Source: Woeseia sp.
Lineage (GTDB): Bacteria > Pseudomonadota > Gammaproteobacteria > Steroidobacterales > Woeseiaceae
Assembly (NCBI GenBank): GCA_021773015.1
Contig: JAJFKW010000006.1
Coordinates: 310,001-374,000 of the forward strand
Direction of reading: 5' to 3'
Length of the DNA: 64,000 nt
A model generated the notes under the pieces. The model was not told where the DNA came from and searched no databases. It saw nothing but the letters and a program-made list of their open reading frames with translations. Below are positions 18,242 through 26,610 of the stretch, piece after piece (positions within the stretch are counted from its first letter, which is position 1; each line of letters begins with the position of its first letter). Both the position numbers and the translations under genes were made by a program.

Positions 18242-19594
18242 CTATACAAATCGCCTCCAGTGTTTTTGCAGAAAATGATCCACCACATCGTCAATATCCG
18301 CGTCCGTTCGCACGATGGATATATTCCGCCGTTCCGCGAATGCTGCGTAAGCCTTTACTGCCCAGACCACCTCGTGCAGTGGATCTTCTTTCTTACGATT
18401 TGCTATGGCTACGGGGTCAGCTGAAAGGCATATTGTTAGATGTGGCCTAGGTGCAAGCGCCATCAGTACCCGGCGCAGGCGACGAGCATTGCGAATTTCT
18501 TTGTTTTTGTAACCAACTTCCAGGTCGTAGTAGTAACGATCCATCAACACCAATCTACCGCGTATTCGGTGCGGGAACACTAAGACAAAGTATCGTCCCC
18601 AGACTTCGAACAAACTATTGCCGTAGTATAGGTAACGCCTCGTGATTCCCTTCATCCACTTCATGACGCGGATCGGCAAGGGAACTGAGCGATCGGTGTT
18701 CGGAATATTGTCGAGAGGATTGGAACCCAGCCGTGACAGAAACTTTGTCGTCGGCAACAAATATCGGCCCCACGGCCCCATATAGGCTTCACGTGTTTCC
18801 GCACCCGCGCCTTTCAATGCACCGCGCAGCGTTGAGATAAACGTCGATTTACCCGCCCCGTCAACGCCGATGATCGCAATGGTGTATCCGGCCTTCAATC
18901 GTCGAATATTCACGGTCTTCTTGAGAAGCCATCTCCGCGTCGTTCTAATGCGGTTTGAAAACTGCGTCTGCAATAGCAACTGCCTGGCGCGAGAATTGAA
19001 TGACGCCACTCCCTCCACGTCGCTCAGTATGTCGACAGGTGAGTCAATGATAGATGCTATCACGCCGTCTAACCGGTACTTTTTGGCCTGAGCTAGAACC
19101 AAGTCGCTGTCAAAACCCGACCGCGTGACACCAGACAAGCGCGTTATGTATTTTTCAGCTAGAAGCGATTTACCGAGAACAACATGATGAATAACGTGAA
19201 GCAGCCATGCTTCGACACTCGGCAGAACAAGGCCATCACGAAATGGACGCGACGATTCGAGCACCCATGCCGCGTCCATGTAGACCAAACCGTTCTGGAC
19301 CATTTCATAATGCAGATCAATCCAGATGAATTGTCGATTGTAGTATCTGCAATAGACTTGCTTGCCGGGTCCAGGCCGATTTACCGTTCTAAGCGTCCAA
19401 CCCTGGTTGACCAATGCCTCGGCAGTTTTAGCGCGCATCTCGACTGGAATCAGCACGTCAACTTCTGCAAGTTCATGCAACTTCAGTGGATCGTCGCGAA
19501 GCAGGCATACCCTCACTCCGGCCTTCTCTAATTCGCAAAACGTGTCACGAAAAGCGTTCCAGGTAGGATTATTGTGTGACGATTCCGACTTCAT
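18242..19594 (-). CDS. Nucleotidyltransferase-like / thymidylate-kinase-like fusion protein
   Basis: This protein of about 450 residues has two parts. The N-terminal half (about 10-215) has KAGVRVCLLRDD and EVDVLIP, recalling a nucleotidyltransferase-fold domain with a DxD-like acidic pair. The C-terminal half (about 240-445) is a P-loop kinase with IAIIGVDGAGKST as Walker A, a DRYYYD motif and CLSADP, as in thymidylate kinases. It may phosphorylate a sugar or lipid intermediate, but no substrate can be assigned. It is the last gene after an APH-like kinase and a flippase. An ATG at 19594 is preferred because GGAA lies just upstream; a GTG at 19606 abuts the flippase stop. Confidence 0.72.
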   Translation of the reverse strand: MKSESSHNNPTWNAFRDTFCELEKAGVRVCLLRDDPLKLHELAEVDVLIPVEMRAKTAEALVNQGWTLRTVNRPGPGKQVYCRYYNRQFIWIDLHYEMVQNGLVYMDAAWVLESSRPFRDGLVLPSVEAWLLHVIHHVVLGKSLLAEKYITRLSGVTRSGFDSDLVLAQAKKYRLDGVIASIIDSPVDILSDVEGVASFNSRARQLLLQTQFSNRIRTTRRWLLKKTVNIRRLKAGYTIAIIGVDGAGKSTFISTLRGALKGAGAETREAYMGPWGRYLLPTTKFLSRLGSNPLDNIPNTDRSVPLPIRVMKWMKGITRRYLYYGNSLFEVWGRYFVLVFPHRIRGRLVLMDRYYYDLEVGYKNKEIRNARRLRRVLMALAPRPHLTICLSADPVAIANRKKEDPLHEVVWAVKAYAAFAERRNISIVRTDADIDDVVDHFLQKHWRRFV

Positions 19595-19606
19595 TTCCCA
19601 TTCCAC

Positions 19607-21040
19607 TTACGACTGTCGAAATACGCCAACGAGATCCGATACATCTTTTGTTTTGAAGCCACCAACTAACAGCAGTGTAAAAGGAAAACTTGCTACAGCA
19701 GCGATGCGAAGCCATACAGAGTCGTCGGCATATTTCTCCGCAACGAAGATCGTAACGAATACGCACAGCATGATTTTCGCCAGTTGCCCGAGCCGATACG
19801 GTACCCGCAAATATCGCGCCGAGAACAGCGTTGTTGCAAGCGCTTCCGTCGCCCAAGTTATACAGATACCCCAACCCGTACCAACCGCACCGTAGTCCCT
19901 GGCAAGAATATAGGTGATAGGAAATCCGACTACAACGCCAATACCCGACATTAACGGCAACAATCGCGTTTGCTTGGAAAGCGTCAAGCCGATACGAAGA
20001 CTGGGACCCAGCGAGAAGAATAGCGAACCCAATGCAACCGGAAATATCACAGCTGCGGCCCCCGCAAATTCGCCTGAAGTCATGATTCGGATCACATCCT
20101 TGGCAAAAACAGACAATGCTACAACCACAAACGCGAGCACTAGTAACATATAGGTCAATACTCGTGCATAAACGACCGTTGCTTGCGACTCGTCAGAAAT
20201 TTTGTACATGTAAGGGGTCCAGACCTTACTAAATGGCTGGAGTAAGATGCTGACCGCCGTGCCGAGCTTCCGGCCAACAGCAAATATGCCCACGGCGGCA
20301 AGGTTGCCCGTCAACGTCAGACAGATGACACCCATGTTGTGAATCAGGGCATCCAAGAATCCCTTTGGAATATACGGAGCGGAAAAACGAAACAGTTCCT
20401 TGGCCAACTCGAAATCTGGTCGCGCCAGACACCTCAGAATCAAAAACGGTATGAATATAAGAAATACAACTAACGCCGAAAGCAAACCCGAAATTACGAA
20501 TCCCATCAAGCCAATTTGCAGCACAGCAATAAAGTAGATATTGAGTGATATACCAACAATCAATCGAATGAGACTCATCACAACATACGCGATCGGTCGC
20601 TCCTGCAGCCGTAATAGCGTTTGGCATGTACCATTTGCAATATCTACGACCACGCCAGTCATCGTAATTACCAGATACAAACCGTAAACGTCGGTGCTAA
20701 ACATTTTTGAAGAAAGCCACCACGCGGCCGGTGCTCCAGCTACAAGCAACGAAATTCCAGAAATCCCGATGACGCTCAAGCACGTGGTGAATACGACGTT
20801 TTTGCTATTCGAATCTTCACCGTTCTTGTAGTAAAACCGCATCAACGCATTGTTGAAACCCGCGTTAACGGCAATTCCGAAATACATTCCGGCAACTTCG
20901 AGCAGCGCCAAAATCCCGTAATCCGCAGGAGTCAGAAAATGCGTATATAGAGGTAACAGCAAGAACGACGCCAGGCGTGCCATTATCATGCTGATTGCGT
21001 AAATGCCAGAGTGCGTCAGCAAGCGTTTTGAATCAGCCAT
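19607..21040 (-). CDS. Wzx-type polysaccharide flippase (MOP superfamily)
   Basis: Integral membrane protein of 477 residues with about 12-14 hydrophobic helices, beginning LTHSGIYAISMIMARLASFLLLPLYTHFL as in O-antigen and exopolysaccharide flippases, with LTPADYGILALLEV following. It would move undecaprenyl-linked oligosaccharide across the inner membrane. The ATG at 21040 overlaps the preceding gene by 8 bp and gives the normal N-terminus; the longer open frame adds a basic stretch of 14 residues of no known use. Confidence 0.88.
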   Translation of the reverse strand: MADSKRLLTHSGIYAISMIMARLASFLLLPLYTHFLTPADYGILALLEVAGMYFGIAVNAGFNNALMRFYYKNGEDSNSKNVVFTTCLSVIGISGISLLVAGAPAAWWLSSKMFSTDVYGLYLVITMTGVVVDIANGTCQTLLRLQERPIAYVVMSLIRLIVGISLNIYFIAVLQIGLMGFVISGLLSALVVFLIFIPFLILRCLARPDFELAKELFRFSAPYIPKGFLDALIHNMGVICLTLTGNLAAVGIFAVGRKLGTAVSILLQPFSKVWTPYMYKISDESQATVVYARVLTYMLLVLAFVVVALSVFAKDVIRIMTSGEFAGAAAVIFPVALGSLFFSLGPSLRIGLTLSKQTRLLPLMSGIGVVVGFPITYILARDYGAVGTGWGICITWATEALATTLFSARYLRVPYRLGQLAKIMLCVFVTIFVAEKYADDSVWLRIAAVASFPFTLLLVGGFKTKDVSDLVGVFRQS

Positions 21041-22334
21041 TTTTGACCGTACTCTCGCACTTAGCGTTTTTATTCGTCTCAACGAACGTCAATGCTGCAG
21101 CGGCTGGACCTTCAGTCATGCGCTCTAGCCAGTTATCGTCGATTTCTTGCTGCTCACTATGCGCCAACCAAAGGTAGTTTAACCAAAGCACAATGCCGAC
21201 CATTCCGATATCCGAAAACCCAATAGTCGTCTCGTTGTGCAGATAGGCCAGAAACTGCCGCTCACAACCTGTCGAACAATCAACCTCCCAAATCGTCGGC
21301 AATATCTCTCCGAAGTGGACACCGCGCCGCCGAGCCGTACTTGACACAAGCAAATGAAGTGCATCCAACAGAGCCAGTCCCTCTGGCCGGAATCTATCCC
21401 AATCAATAATGCCGGATACGGAACGCCCATCGGTTTCGAACAAAACATTGCCCAAGTGATAATCACCGTGAATCACCACCGCGGGCAACGATAACCGGCC
21501 CGCCCAATCAGACAATGCTGCTAACAGTCGACCGAGTGGTACATCGTATTGCGGATACAGTATTGGTAGCTGAGAAAGTTTTTCGGCAATCAATATATGA
21601 TCGGGTCCGTCATTAAGTTGCTTGCCACTACTGCATTGGCGTAACAAGGGTTTCGCTGCTGCTTTCAACCGCTCCAAGAACTCCTGCTCGTCGACTGTAG
21701 CAAGCGAACTAAATTCGCCTTCCACATGAGATAGAGTCAGCATCCTTAACGTGCCGGATTGCTCTACACGTTTAACTGCCGGGTAGAGGGAGCGGAAGCC
21801 GGCCTCGTCGGGGCGCTGCTGCAACCACTGCAATGCCGCTTCTTCCTTAATCAAATGCGAACTCGCCCTTTCGTCGAATGCGCAACTTATATGCACAATG
21901 CCATCGTCGCTTCTACCAACGAAAGTCAAAACATCGGCGACGGCCAATTTGCACTCGAGTGCGTCTGCCTCGTGAAGACTTAGCTTACGAGTGAGTCCAG
22001 ATAATGGATGTTTTGCATCACTTGACGCCACAACCACCGCAAATGGCTGCAGACGAATAAAATCGGTCATGACACCCTTAAAAGTGCGCCCAACCGATAT
22101 CTGGAACCGTCCATGTCCGCGTTTGAAACACTCTCCGTGCAGAACCACGGTTCGATTCCAATGCCGGAGCGCTAACATGACCTGTACAAAACTCGCGCAC
22201 ATCTGCACGACCCTTTCGATCCGTGTGACACGTAATTTAGGCAGTGATTTAGAAAATCCGAAAAGTGGACGACCAATCAAAGTCGCTACTTCAAGAATAG
22301 GACTGATCTTGCGATCGCGATGTTTTTCCATCAT
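21033..22334 (-). CDS. Aminoglycoside-phosphotransferase-family kinase
   Basis: A 433-residue protein whose C-terminal half has the kinase motifs VVIHGDYHLGNVLF (catalytic loop HGDxHxxN) and IIDWDR (metal-binding Asp). This fold covers choline, homoserine and sugar kinases as well as antibiotic kinases. Here, first in an operon with a flippase, it more likely phosphorylates a small glycan or lipid precursor than an antibiotic. ATG at 22334 has AGGA nine bases ahead; a GTG at 22352 would extend it by six residues. It overlaps the flippase gene by 8 bp. Confidence 0.8.
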   Translation of the reverse strand: MMEKHRDRKISPILEVATLIGRPLFGFSKSLPKLRVTRIERVVQMCASFVQVMLALRHWNRTVVLHGECFKRGHGRFQISVGRTFKGVMTDFIRLQPFAVVVASSDAKHPLSGLTRKLSLHEADALECKLAVADVLTFVGRSDDGIVHISCAFDERASSHLIKEEAALQWLQQRPDEAGFRSLYPAVKRVEQSGTLRMLTLSHVEGEFSSLATVDEQEFLERLKAAAKPLLRQCSSGKQLNDGPDHILIAEKLSQLPILYPQYDVPLGRLLAALSDWAGRLSLPAVVIHGDYHLGNVLFETDGRSVSGIIDWDRFRPEGLALLDALHLLVSSTARRRGVHFGEILPTIWEVDCSTGCERQFLAYLHNETTIGFSDIGMVGIVLWLNYLWLAHSEQQEIDDNWLERMTEGPAAAALTFVETNKNAKCESTVKNG

Positions 22335-22937
22335 CAAATCAGTTCCTATCACGTAAAATTACGTCAACAAAAAAAATGCTTGCGCGCAACGCGTCCAGTG
22401 CAAGTTTCTGCACTCATCGAGTGCGAACAATGGGTGCTTCAAACGTTCAAGCAGGAACATGATGTTCGCGTACCAAACGCTTCTGCGATCCGTTCCTTCA
22501 ACCGAGCATACCGGAGGTGAATCTCAATCGAATTGGCAGGCCCAATGCAAATCATTGCGTCTGTTCTTGTACATCAGTTCCACAGCGCAGTCCCTCGTCG
22601 GTCAGCTCGCACCCGCTCGGATCACGCCATTTTCATCCTGGATAGTAGATCCGAAAAAAATAAATAGGAAACAACGCCTTGTCCGGCGGGGAAGTGAACC
22701 GCAGGCAAATTCGACGTAGTCTTGCGAGTTTTTCGCGTGGCCGATTCTGCTTTGCAGCCAATCCGAGTGCAAGCCCAAAAATGGAATTTATCGTCGAAAC
22801 GTCTCCAATCAACACAGTTTTGCTCGTGCCTAAGCTAAATCCTGAAGAAACACCAAGCGTCGGTGAATTTTACAAAATCCAGTAGGCGTAACCGGCGGGC
22901 ACACATAAGTCCCTGATTAAGCCATAATATATTTTTC
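22335..22937. other. Intergenic region upstream of the second PEP-CTERM gene
   Basis: About 600 bp between divergent genes with no supportable CDS. The right end carries a sigma54 promoter described separately. Any PrsR binding site should lie in the last 150 bp, but no clear inverted repeat was recognised. Small open frames on both strands show no family resemblance. Confidence 0.5.
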
Positions 22938-22953
22938 TGGCAGAAAAATTGCG
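22938..22953 (+). promoter_or_regulatory. Sigma54 (-24/-12) promoter of the PEP-CTERM gene at 22988
   Basis: TGGCAGAAAAATTGCG carries GG and GC exactly 10 bases apart and matches TGGCA at -24 and TTGC at -12. It lies 35 bp ahead of the PEP-CTERM start codon and in the same direction, so the leader would be about 25 nt. Confidence 0.82.
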
Positions 22954-22987
22954 TATTTGGTAATTACCATTCGATTAGTAGGAGTGA

Positions 22988-23590
22988 ATGATGGATGTTT
23001 TTCAGCTAAGAATACTGGCCATATCGATACTTCTGTTTCCGACATGGGCATTTGCAGACCCGATTCTCGATATCGAGGATGGTCAACTCGTCGGTGCGTC
23101 CGGCGTCGATGTTGAGGGCACCCTATACGATGTGCGCTTCGTCGACGGATCATGCATCGAATTATTTGATGGCTGCGACGAAGAAACCGATTTCGATTTC
23201 GATCTCGAAGTCGACGTCGAATTGGCGCTGCAGGCGCTATTGGACAGCGTATTCCTCGATGGCCCCCTTGGGCAATTTGACTCGCAACCGTCTCTTACTG
23301 CCGGGTGTACCTCGGAAGCCGTGTGCAATGTTGTGAGTCCGTTTGTCTTCGACCTAGAACTTAGCAGGTTTGAGTCGCTGCTGGCCGACAACGGCAGACC
23401 TGACCCGGGCGGCGCCGAGGATTCTCTCAATGCGTTTTCCGCCGGAGTGGATGTCGATTTTCGTGATGATGGCCGGTTTGTTTTTGCGTTGTGGTCTGAA
23501 TCGAAACCTGTACCCGAACCGAACACCTTAGGATTGCTTGGCATAGGTCTTATGCTGTGTGGTCTTATGAGGCGACGAAGAGTCCTTTGA
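22988..23590 (+). CDS. PEP-CTERM sorting domain protein, Asp-rich
   Basis: An exported protein of 200 residues with a Sec signal (about 1-22, ending FPTWAFA) and a C-terminal PEP-CTERM signal: PVPEPNT, a hydrophobic helix, and MRRRRVL. The mature part is strongly acidic, with DFDFDLEVDVE near residue 65 that could bind calcium or other cations. No known domain was recognised. ATG at 22988 has GGAG four bases upstream (22981-22984). A consensus-like sigma54 promoter lies directly upstream, so PrsR control is likely. Downstream is an inverted repeat at 23634-23667 without a T-tract. Confidence 0.9.
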   Translation: MMDVFQLRILAISILLFPTWAFADPILDIEDGQLVGASGVDVEGTLYDVRFVDGSCIELFDGCDEETDFDFDLEVDVELALQALLDSVFLDGPLGQFDSQPSLTAGCTSEAVCNVVSPFVFDLELSRFESLLADNGRPDPGGAEDSLNAFSAGVDVDFRDDGRFVFALWSESKPVPEPNTLGLLGIGLMLCGLMRRRRVL

Positions 23591-23633
23591 ATTTCGCGAT
23601 TAACGCTGAAATTGGCCGTCAGAATACTGGTTG

Positions 23634-23667
23634 CGCATCGCCAGAAACGCAGTAGTCTCGCGATGCG
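23634..23667. repeat. Inverted repeat downstream of the second PEP-CTERM gene
   Basis: CGCATCGC and GCGATGCG form an 8-bp stem around an 18-base loop, 43 bp after the stop codon. There is no following T-run, so it is at most a weak or Rho-assisted terminator or an mRNA-end stabiliser. Confidence 0.4.
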
Positions 23668-23882
23668 TTGCTCGGCTCGAATGCTGCGGCTCGAATATTC
23701 CTTGTAGCGATAACGCTAATAGGAAAACCCACCCTTGGTGCACTTTCTTTTAATGGCGTTCCCAAGGGGATTGATTCGGATCGCCTCTGGGCGATTCTCA
23801 CTCCTAAAGGGGCGCGCGTTGCGCGTCCGAAACGCTCTCGCGTTTTGTCGAACGAGGTTCTCATCCTCCATTGGGATACGCC

Positions 23883-23912
23883 AAAAAAATGCCCGCTAAA
23901 GCGGGCTTTTTT
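23883..23912. terminator. Rho-independent terminator in the left repeat unit
   Basis: GCCCGC-TAAA-GCGGGC is flanked by A7 and T6, so it can act on both strands. It would stop any tRNA transcript that reads through the first terminator. Confidence 0.85.
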
Positions 23913-24043
23913 AATGGCGTCCCCAAGGGGATTGATTCGGATCGCCTCTGGGCGATCCTCACTCCTAAAGGAGCGCGCGTTGCGCGTCCAAAACGCTCTC
24001 GCGTTTTGTCGAACGGGGTTCTCATCCTCCATTGGGATACGCC

Positions 24044-24073
24044 AAAAAAACGCCCGCTAAAGCGGGCTTTTTT
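24044..24073. terminator. Rho-independent terminator of the tRNA-Ala-tRNA-Glu transcript
   Basis: GCCCGC-TAAA-GCGGGC with A7 on the left and T6 on the right begins two bases after the encoded CCA of tRNA-Glu on the minus strand. It is an exact repeat of the hairpin at 23891-23906. Confidence 0.9.
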
Positions 24074-24075
24074 AA

Positions 24076-24151
24076 TGGCGTCCCCAAGGGGATTCGAACC
24101 CCTGTTGCCGCCGTGAAAGGGCAGTGTCCTAGGCCTCTAGACGATGGGGAC
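24076..24151 (-). tRNA. tRNA-Glu (UUC)
   Basis: A 76-nt tRNA with encoded CCA (24076-24078). The acceptor stem is GTCCCCA/TGGGGAC, the anticodon loop in CCCTTTCACGG presents TTC, and the T-arm contains GGTTCGAATCC. Its last 19 nt recur twice downstream in the 161-bp repeats. Confidence 0.97.
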
Positions 24152-24175
24152 GCAGATTTTCCAATAGTGAAACTT

Positions 24176-24251
<76 letters not shown>

Positions 24252-24477
24252 ACTGAGCGGCGCACTTTACGTAGCCAGACTATGCCTGTCAAGGAGGCCG
24301 GGCGACGAAAATCGACGACGTATTCCACAACTTCCGGCAACGCGGACCCGGCGAATTGTATCGTGTTCTTGATTCGCTTGGGCACCCCTTAACAACCAAT
24401 CGTAGCAAAATCGATGATTTTGAACGTACCTCTCTCTCTAGAGACATGATTATTCCAGGTTGATTTCTCGCCAACGA

Positions 24478-25350
24478 ATGCCGAACATCATTTCCCTAGA
24501 TCAAATTCGCAAATTTGTAGATACCACTATGAGTAATGTGGCAATAAGTGAATCTCTGCACGAGATAACCTCCGCTGACGGTTATCAATGCAACGTACGG
24601 TGCTGGCGACCCAAGAGCCCCGCAGTTTCCAAAGTGATCATCCTGCACGGCGTGGTTAGCCATTCCGATTGGCTGCGCCCTATCGCGGAACGATTGGCAA
24701 ACCATCGTGTAGAAGTAATTTGCCCGGATCGTCGGGGCGCTGGACTTAATCATCAAGCGCGCGGGGACGCGCCGAATATCGAGACACTCATATCCGACGT
24801 CGACCTTATACGCAACGAATTCAGCGTGCCAGGCGTTCCGATGCACTTGGCCGGATTTTGCTGGGGCGCCACCTATGCCATTCGTTGCATCGAAAAAAGC
24901 CAGGCAGCCTACCGCTCATTAATTCTCCTAGCACCTTCACTGTTTCCTGCCGCAGATATAGGATCGCGGATCATCGAAATGGGGCCATCGGACGTCGCAT
25001 CTGAAACACCGCTGGTCCCTACTGATCGATTCACATCAGGTCCAGCTTACGATGAATACATTGTTCCCGATACGCTACGGACGAAAGCAGTGTCCCCCAG
25101 GTTTAACGCCATCATGGCTCAGATGACCAGCATGATTCCTATTCGTTGGGCCAAGTTAACGGTCCCCTGCCTGATGGTTCTCGCCGAAAACGACCGCCTC
25201 GCGGACAATGACAAACACGTTCAGGCATTTGCTCGCTTGAAAACGCTGGAAAAAAAAATGACCACTTTGCATAGCGAGCATGGTTTACAGTTCGATGCAC
25301 CTGAAGAAACCGCGCACGCGGTCATTAGTTGGCTTGAGTGCGCCAACTAG
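24478..25350 (+). CDS. Alpha/beta hydrolase with cysteine at the nucleophile position
   Basis: A 290-residue protein of the lysophospholipase-like alpha/beta-hydrolase group. VIILHGVVSHSDW supplies the oxyanion-hole region, DRRGAG follows strand 4, and the nucleophile elbow is GFCWGA with Cys instead of Ser. The acid is in AENDRLAD and the histidine in SEHGLQFD, so a Cys-Asp-His triad is possible, as in dienelactone hydrolases. It opens a plus-strand run with a methyltransferase, flavoprotein and SDR, 84 bp ahead of the methyltransferase. ATG at 24478 is chosen; a TTG at 24460 and an ATG at 24529 are alternatives. Confidence 0.78.
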   Translation: MPNIISLDQIRKFVDTTMSNVAISESLHEITSADGYQCNVRCWRPKSPAVSKVIILHGVVSHSDWLRPIAERLANHRVEVICPDRRGAGLNHQARGDAPNIETLISDVDLIRNEFSVPGVPMHLAGFCWGATYAIRCIEKSQAAYRSLILLAPSLFPAADIGSRIIEMGPSDVASETPLVPTDRFTSGPAYDEYIVPDTLRTKAVSPRFNAIMAQMTSMIPIRWAKLTVPCLMVLAENDRLADNDKHVQAFARLKTLEKKMTTLHSEHGLQFDAPEETAHAVISWLECAN

Positions 25351-25434
25351 GTGCGAAAAGGCGACATACGTCACATCTTGAACGCTTATTCCAGATGATT
25401 ATTAGTGGTTTGCGTGAGCACTTGGGGTGCATGC

Positions 25435-26610
25435 ATGGCTATGGCATTAGAAACACGCGCCGCCTATACAACGTGGTGCCGCGACATACTATTTGAAGAC
25501 GATATCGTCATCGCAGCAGGGTTGCTGCAAAAGGCGCTCAACCTACACTTAATCGCTATTTACGATCGCATCGGGCTCAAAGAATTATTGAAAACGCCGC
25601 AAACGGTCGAGCAACTTGCGGCAGCGTTGGGCTATATCGACAGCGCATCGATTACTCTCGAAGCGATGCTACAACGGCTTTCCTCACGTTACCCATTTGT
25701 CGAAAAGTGCGAGGCCGAAAATACGGTCAAATTTAAGCACAATGCTCGAATTCCGAAATATGCCAGCGAGCTGGAATTTGTAGAGCAAGAGCTGTCTGGG
25801 CTTGGCGAAAACTACAATGCCACGATCGAATTTCTCAAATTCGGCAATGACCGGTTTGAGTATGCGCTACGAGACGACCCGGAGTTTCTTGATCGAATTC
25901 TGTCCGGTCGTGAGTCCGAGTGGAAGGATTTGTGGTTTCGTGCGACGAACGTCGATCCATTACAGAACGTACACGGGATCATGGGCGCTATGGCTATTGA
26001 CGGCCTGTTCGAAAGTGGCGACATTCTCGAGATCGGCGGCGGTACCGGTAACGGCATAAGAAACCTCTTGGAATTGCTAGATAAAAAGGGCGAACTAGAT
26101 CGCGTTAACCGCTATACATTCACTGACATTAGCCAAAAATTTATCATGTCCACGCGGCATGAGATCTTGGCGAACTACCCGTCCCTAAAGACAGAATGGC
26201 GATTTGTAGACCTGAACGTACCTATCAATAAGCAGCAAATAGAAGATGAGAGTGTCGACTTGATCTACGCCGTCAATGCCGCGCATGTGGCCAAAGATAT
26301 CGTTGCATTCCTGAAAAGCTGTAGAGAGACACTTCGACCCGGCGGCCGAGTCGTTTTTTCGGAGCGCATTCGCCTCGATCCGATGGACATGGCTCCACGC
26401 GAGCTGACGCTCAATCTATCGATCTACCACCGCACCGCCGCCTACAGAAATTCGACCTACCGACCCATGCACTGCTACCTTAGTACCGAAAACTGGATGC
26501 ATGTCCTACACCTTGCCGGCTTTAGTGAGGCAGAATGCTGTCCGGAGTTGGAGGAACTGCAGGACAGTTTCCCCGATCAATATGCGGCGGTAGTCACGGC
26601 GGTCAAGTAA
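25435..26610 (+). CDS. SAM-dependent methyltransferase (class I, with N-terminal helical domain)
   Basis: A protein of about 391 residues. The C-terminal part has motif I DILEIGGGTGNG, the acidic strand YTFTDIS, and the post-motif region SVDLIYAVNAAH and LRPGGRVVFSE, all typical of class I methyltransferases. The N-terminal 150 residues, with LIAIYDRIGLKELL, resemble the winged-helix dimerisation region of small-molecule O-methyltransferases. It may methylate the cluster product or form a polyketide-like MT module. An upstream GTG at 25405 is possible, but ATG at 25435 gives the natural N-terminus. The stop touches the next gene directly. Confidence 0.8.
   Translation: MAMALETRAAYTTWCRDILFEDDIVIAAGLLQKALNLHLIAIYDRIGLKELLKTPQTVEQLAAALGYIDSASITLEAMLQRLSSRYPFVEKCEAENTVKFKHNARIPKYASELEFVEQELSGLGENYNATIEFLKFGNDRFEYALRDDPEFLDRILSGRESEWKDLWFRATNVDPLQNVHGIMGAMAIDGLFESGDILEIGGGTGNGIRNLLELLDKKGELDRVNRYTFTDISQKFIMSTRHEILANYPSLKTEWRFVDLNVPINKQQIEDESVDLIYAVNAAHVAKDIVAFLKSCRETLRPGGRVVFSERIRLDPMDMAPRELTLNLSIYHRTAAYRNSTYRPMHCYLSTENWMHVLHLAGFSEAECCPELEELQDSFPDQYAAVVTAVK

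Larger units (their letters stand above)
23752..24073. repeat. Two tandem 161-bp repeats carrying the 3' end of tRNA-Glu (rtT-like)
   Basis: Units 23752-23912 and 23913-24073 are nearly identical, and a third copy begins at 24074 and runs straight into the tRNA-Glu gene. Read on the minus strand, each unit ends with the last 19 nt of tRNA-Glu (AATCCCCTTGGGGACGCCA) at 23915-23933 and, with one mismatch, at 23754-23772; the true gene has it at 24076-24094. Each unit also holds a terminator and GC-rich hairpins (for example GATCGCC-TCT-GGGCGAT). This is the same design as the tyrT repeats of E. coli, which carry 19 nt of tRNA-Tyr in 178-bp units and give rtT RNA. The period of 161 is not a multiple of three, which argues against a repeated coding frame. 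Confidence 0.9.

Noticed and set aside
18058-18294. A 78-codon minus-strand frame overlapping the end of the kinase-fusion gene
   Set aside because: It overlaps a well-supported gene in another frame and has an unlikely Trp/Cys-rich composition.
24076-24094. tRNA-Glu 3' end as a phage or island attachment site
   Set aside because: No integrase or mobility gene is present, and the cassette lies on the 5' side of the tRNA pair. The repeats are better explained as rtT-like units.
23668-24116. Open frames across the 161-bp repeats that read as repeated peptide segments
   Set aside because: The period is not a multiple of three, the frames run into a tRNA gene, and the DNA is explained by tRNA-derived repeats with terminators.
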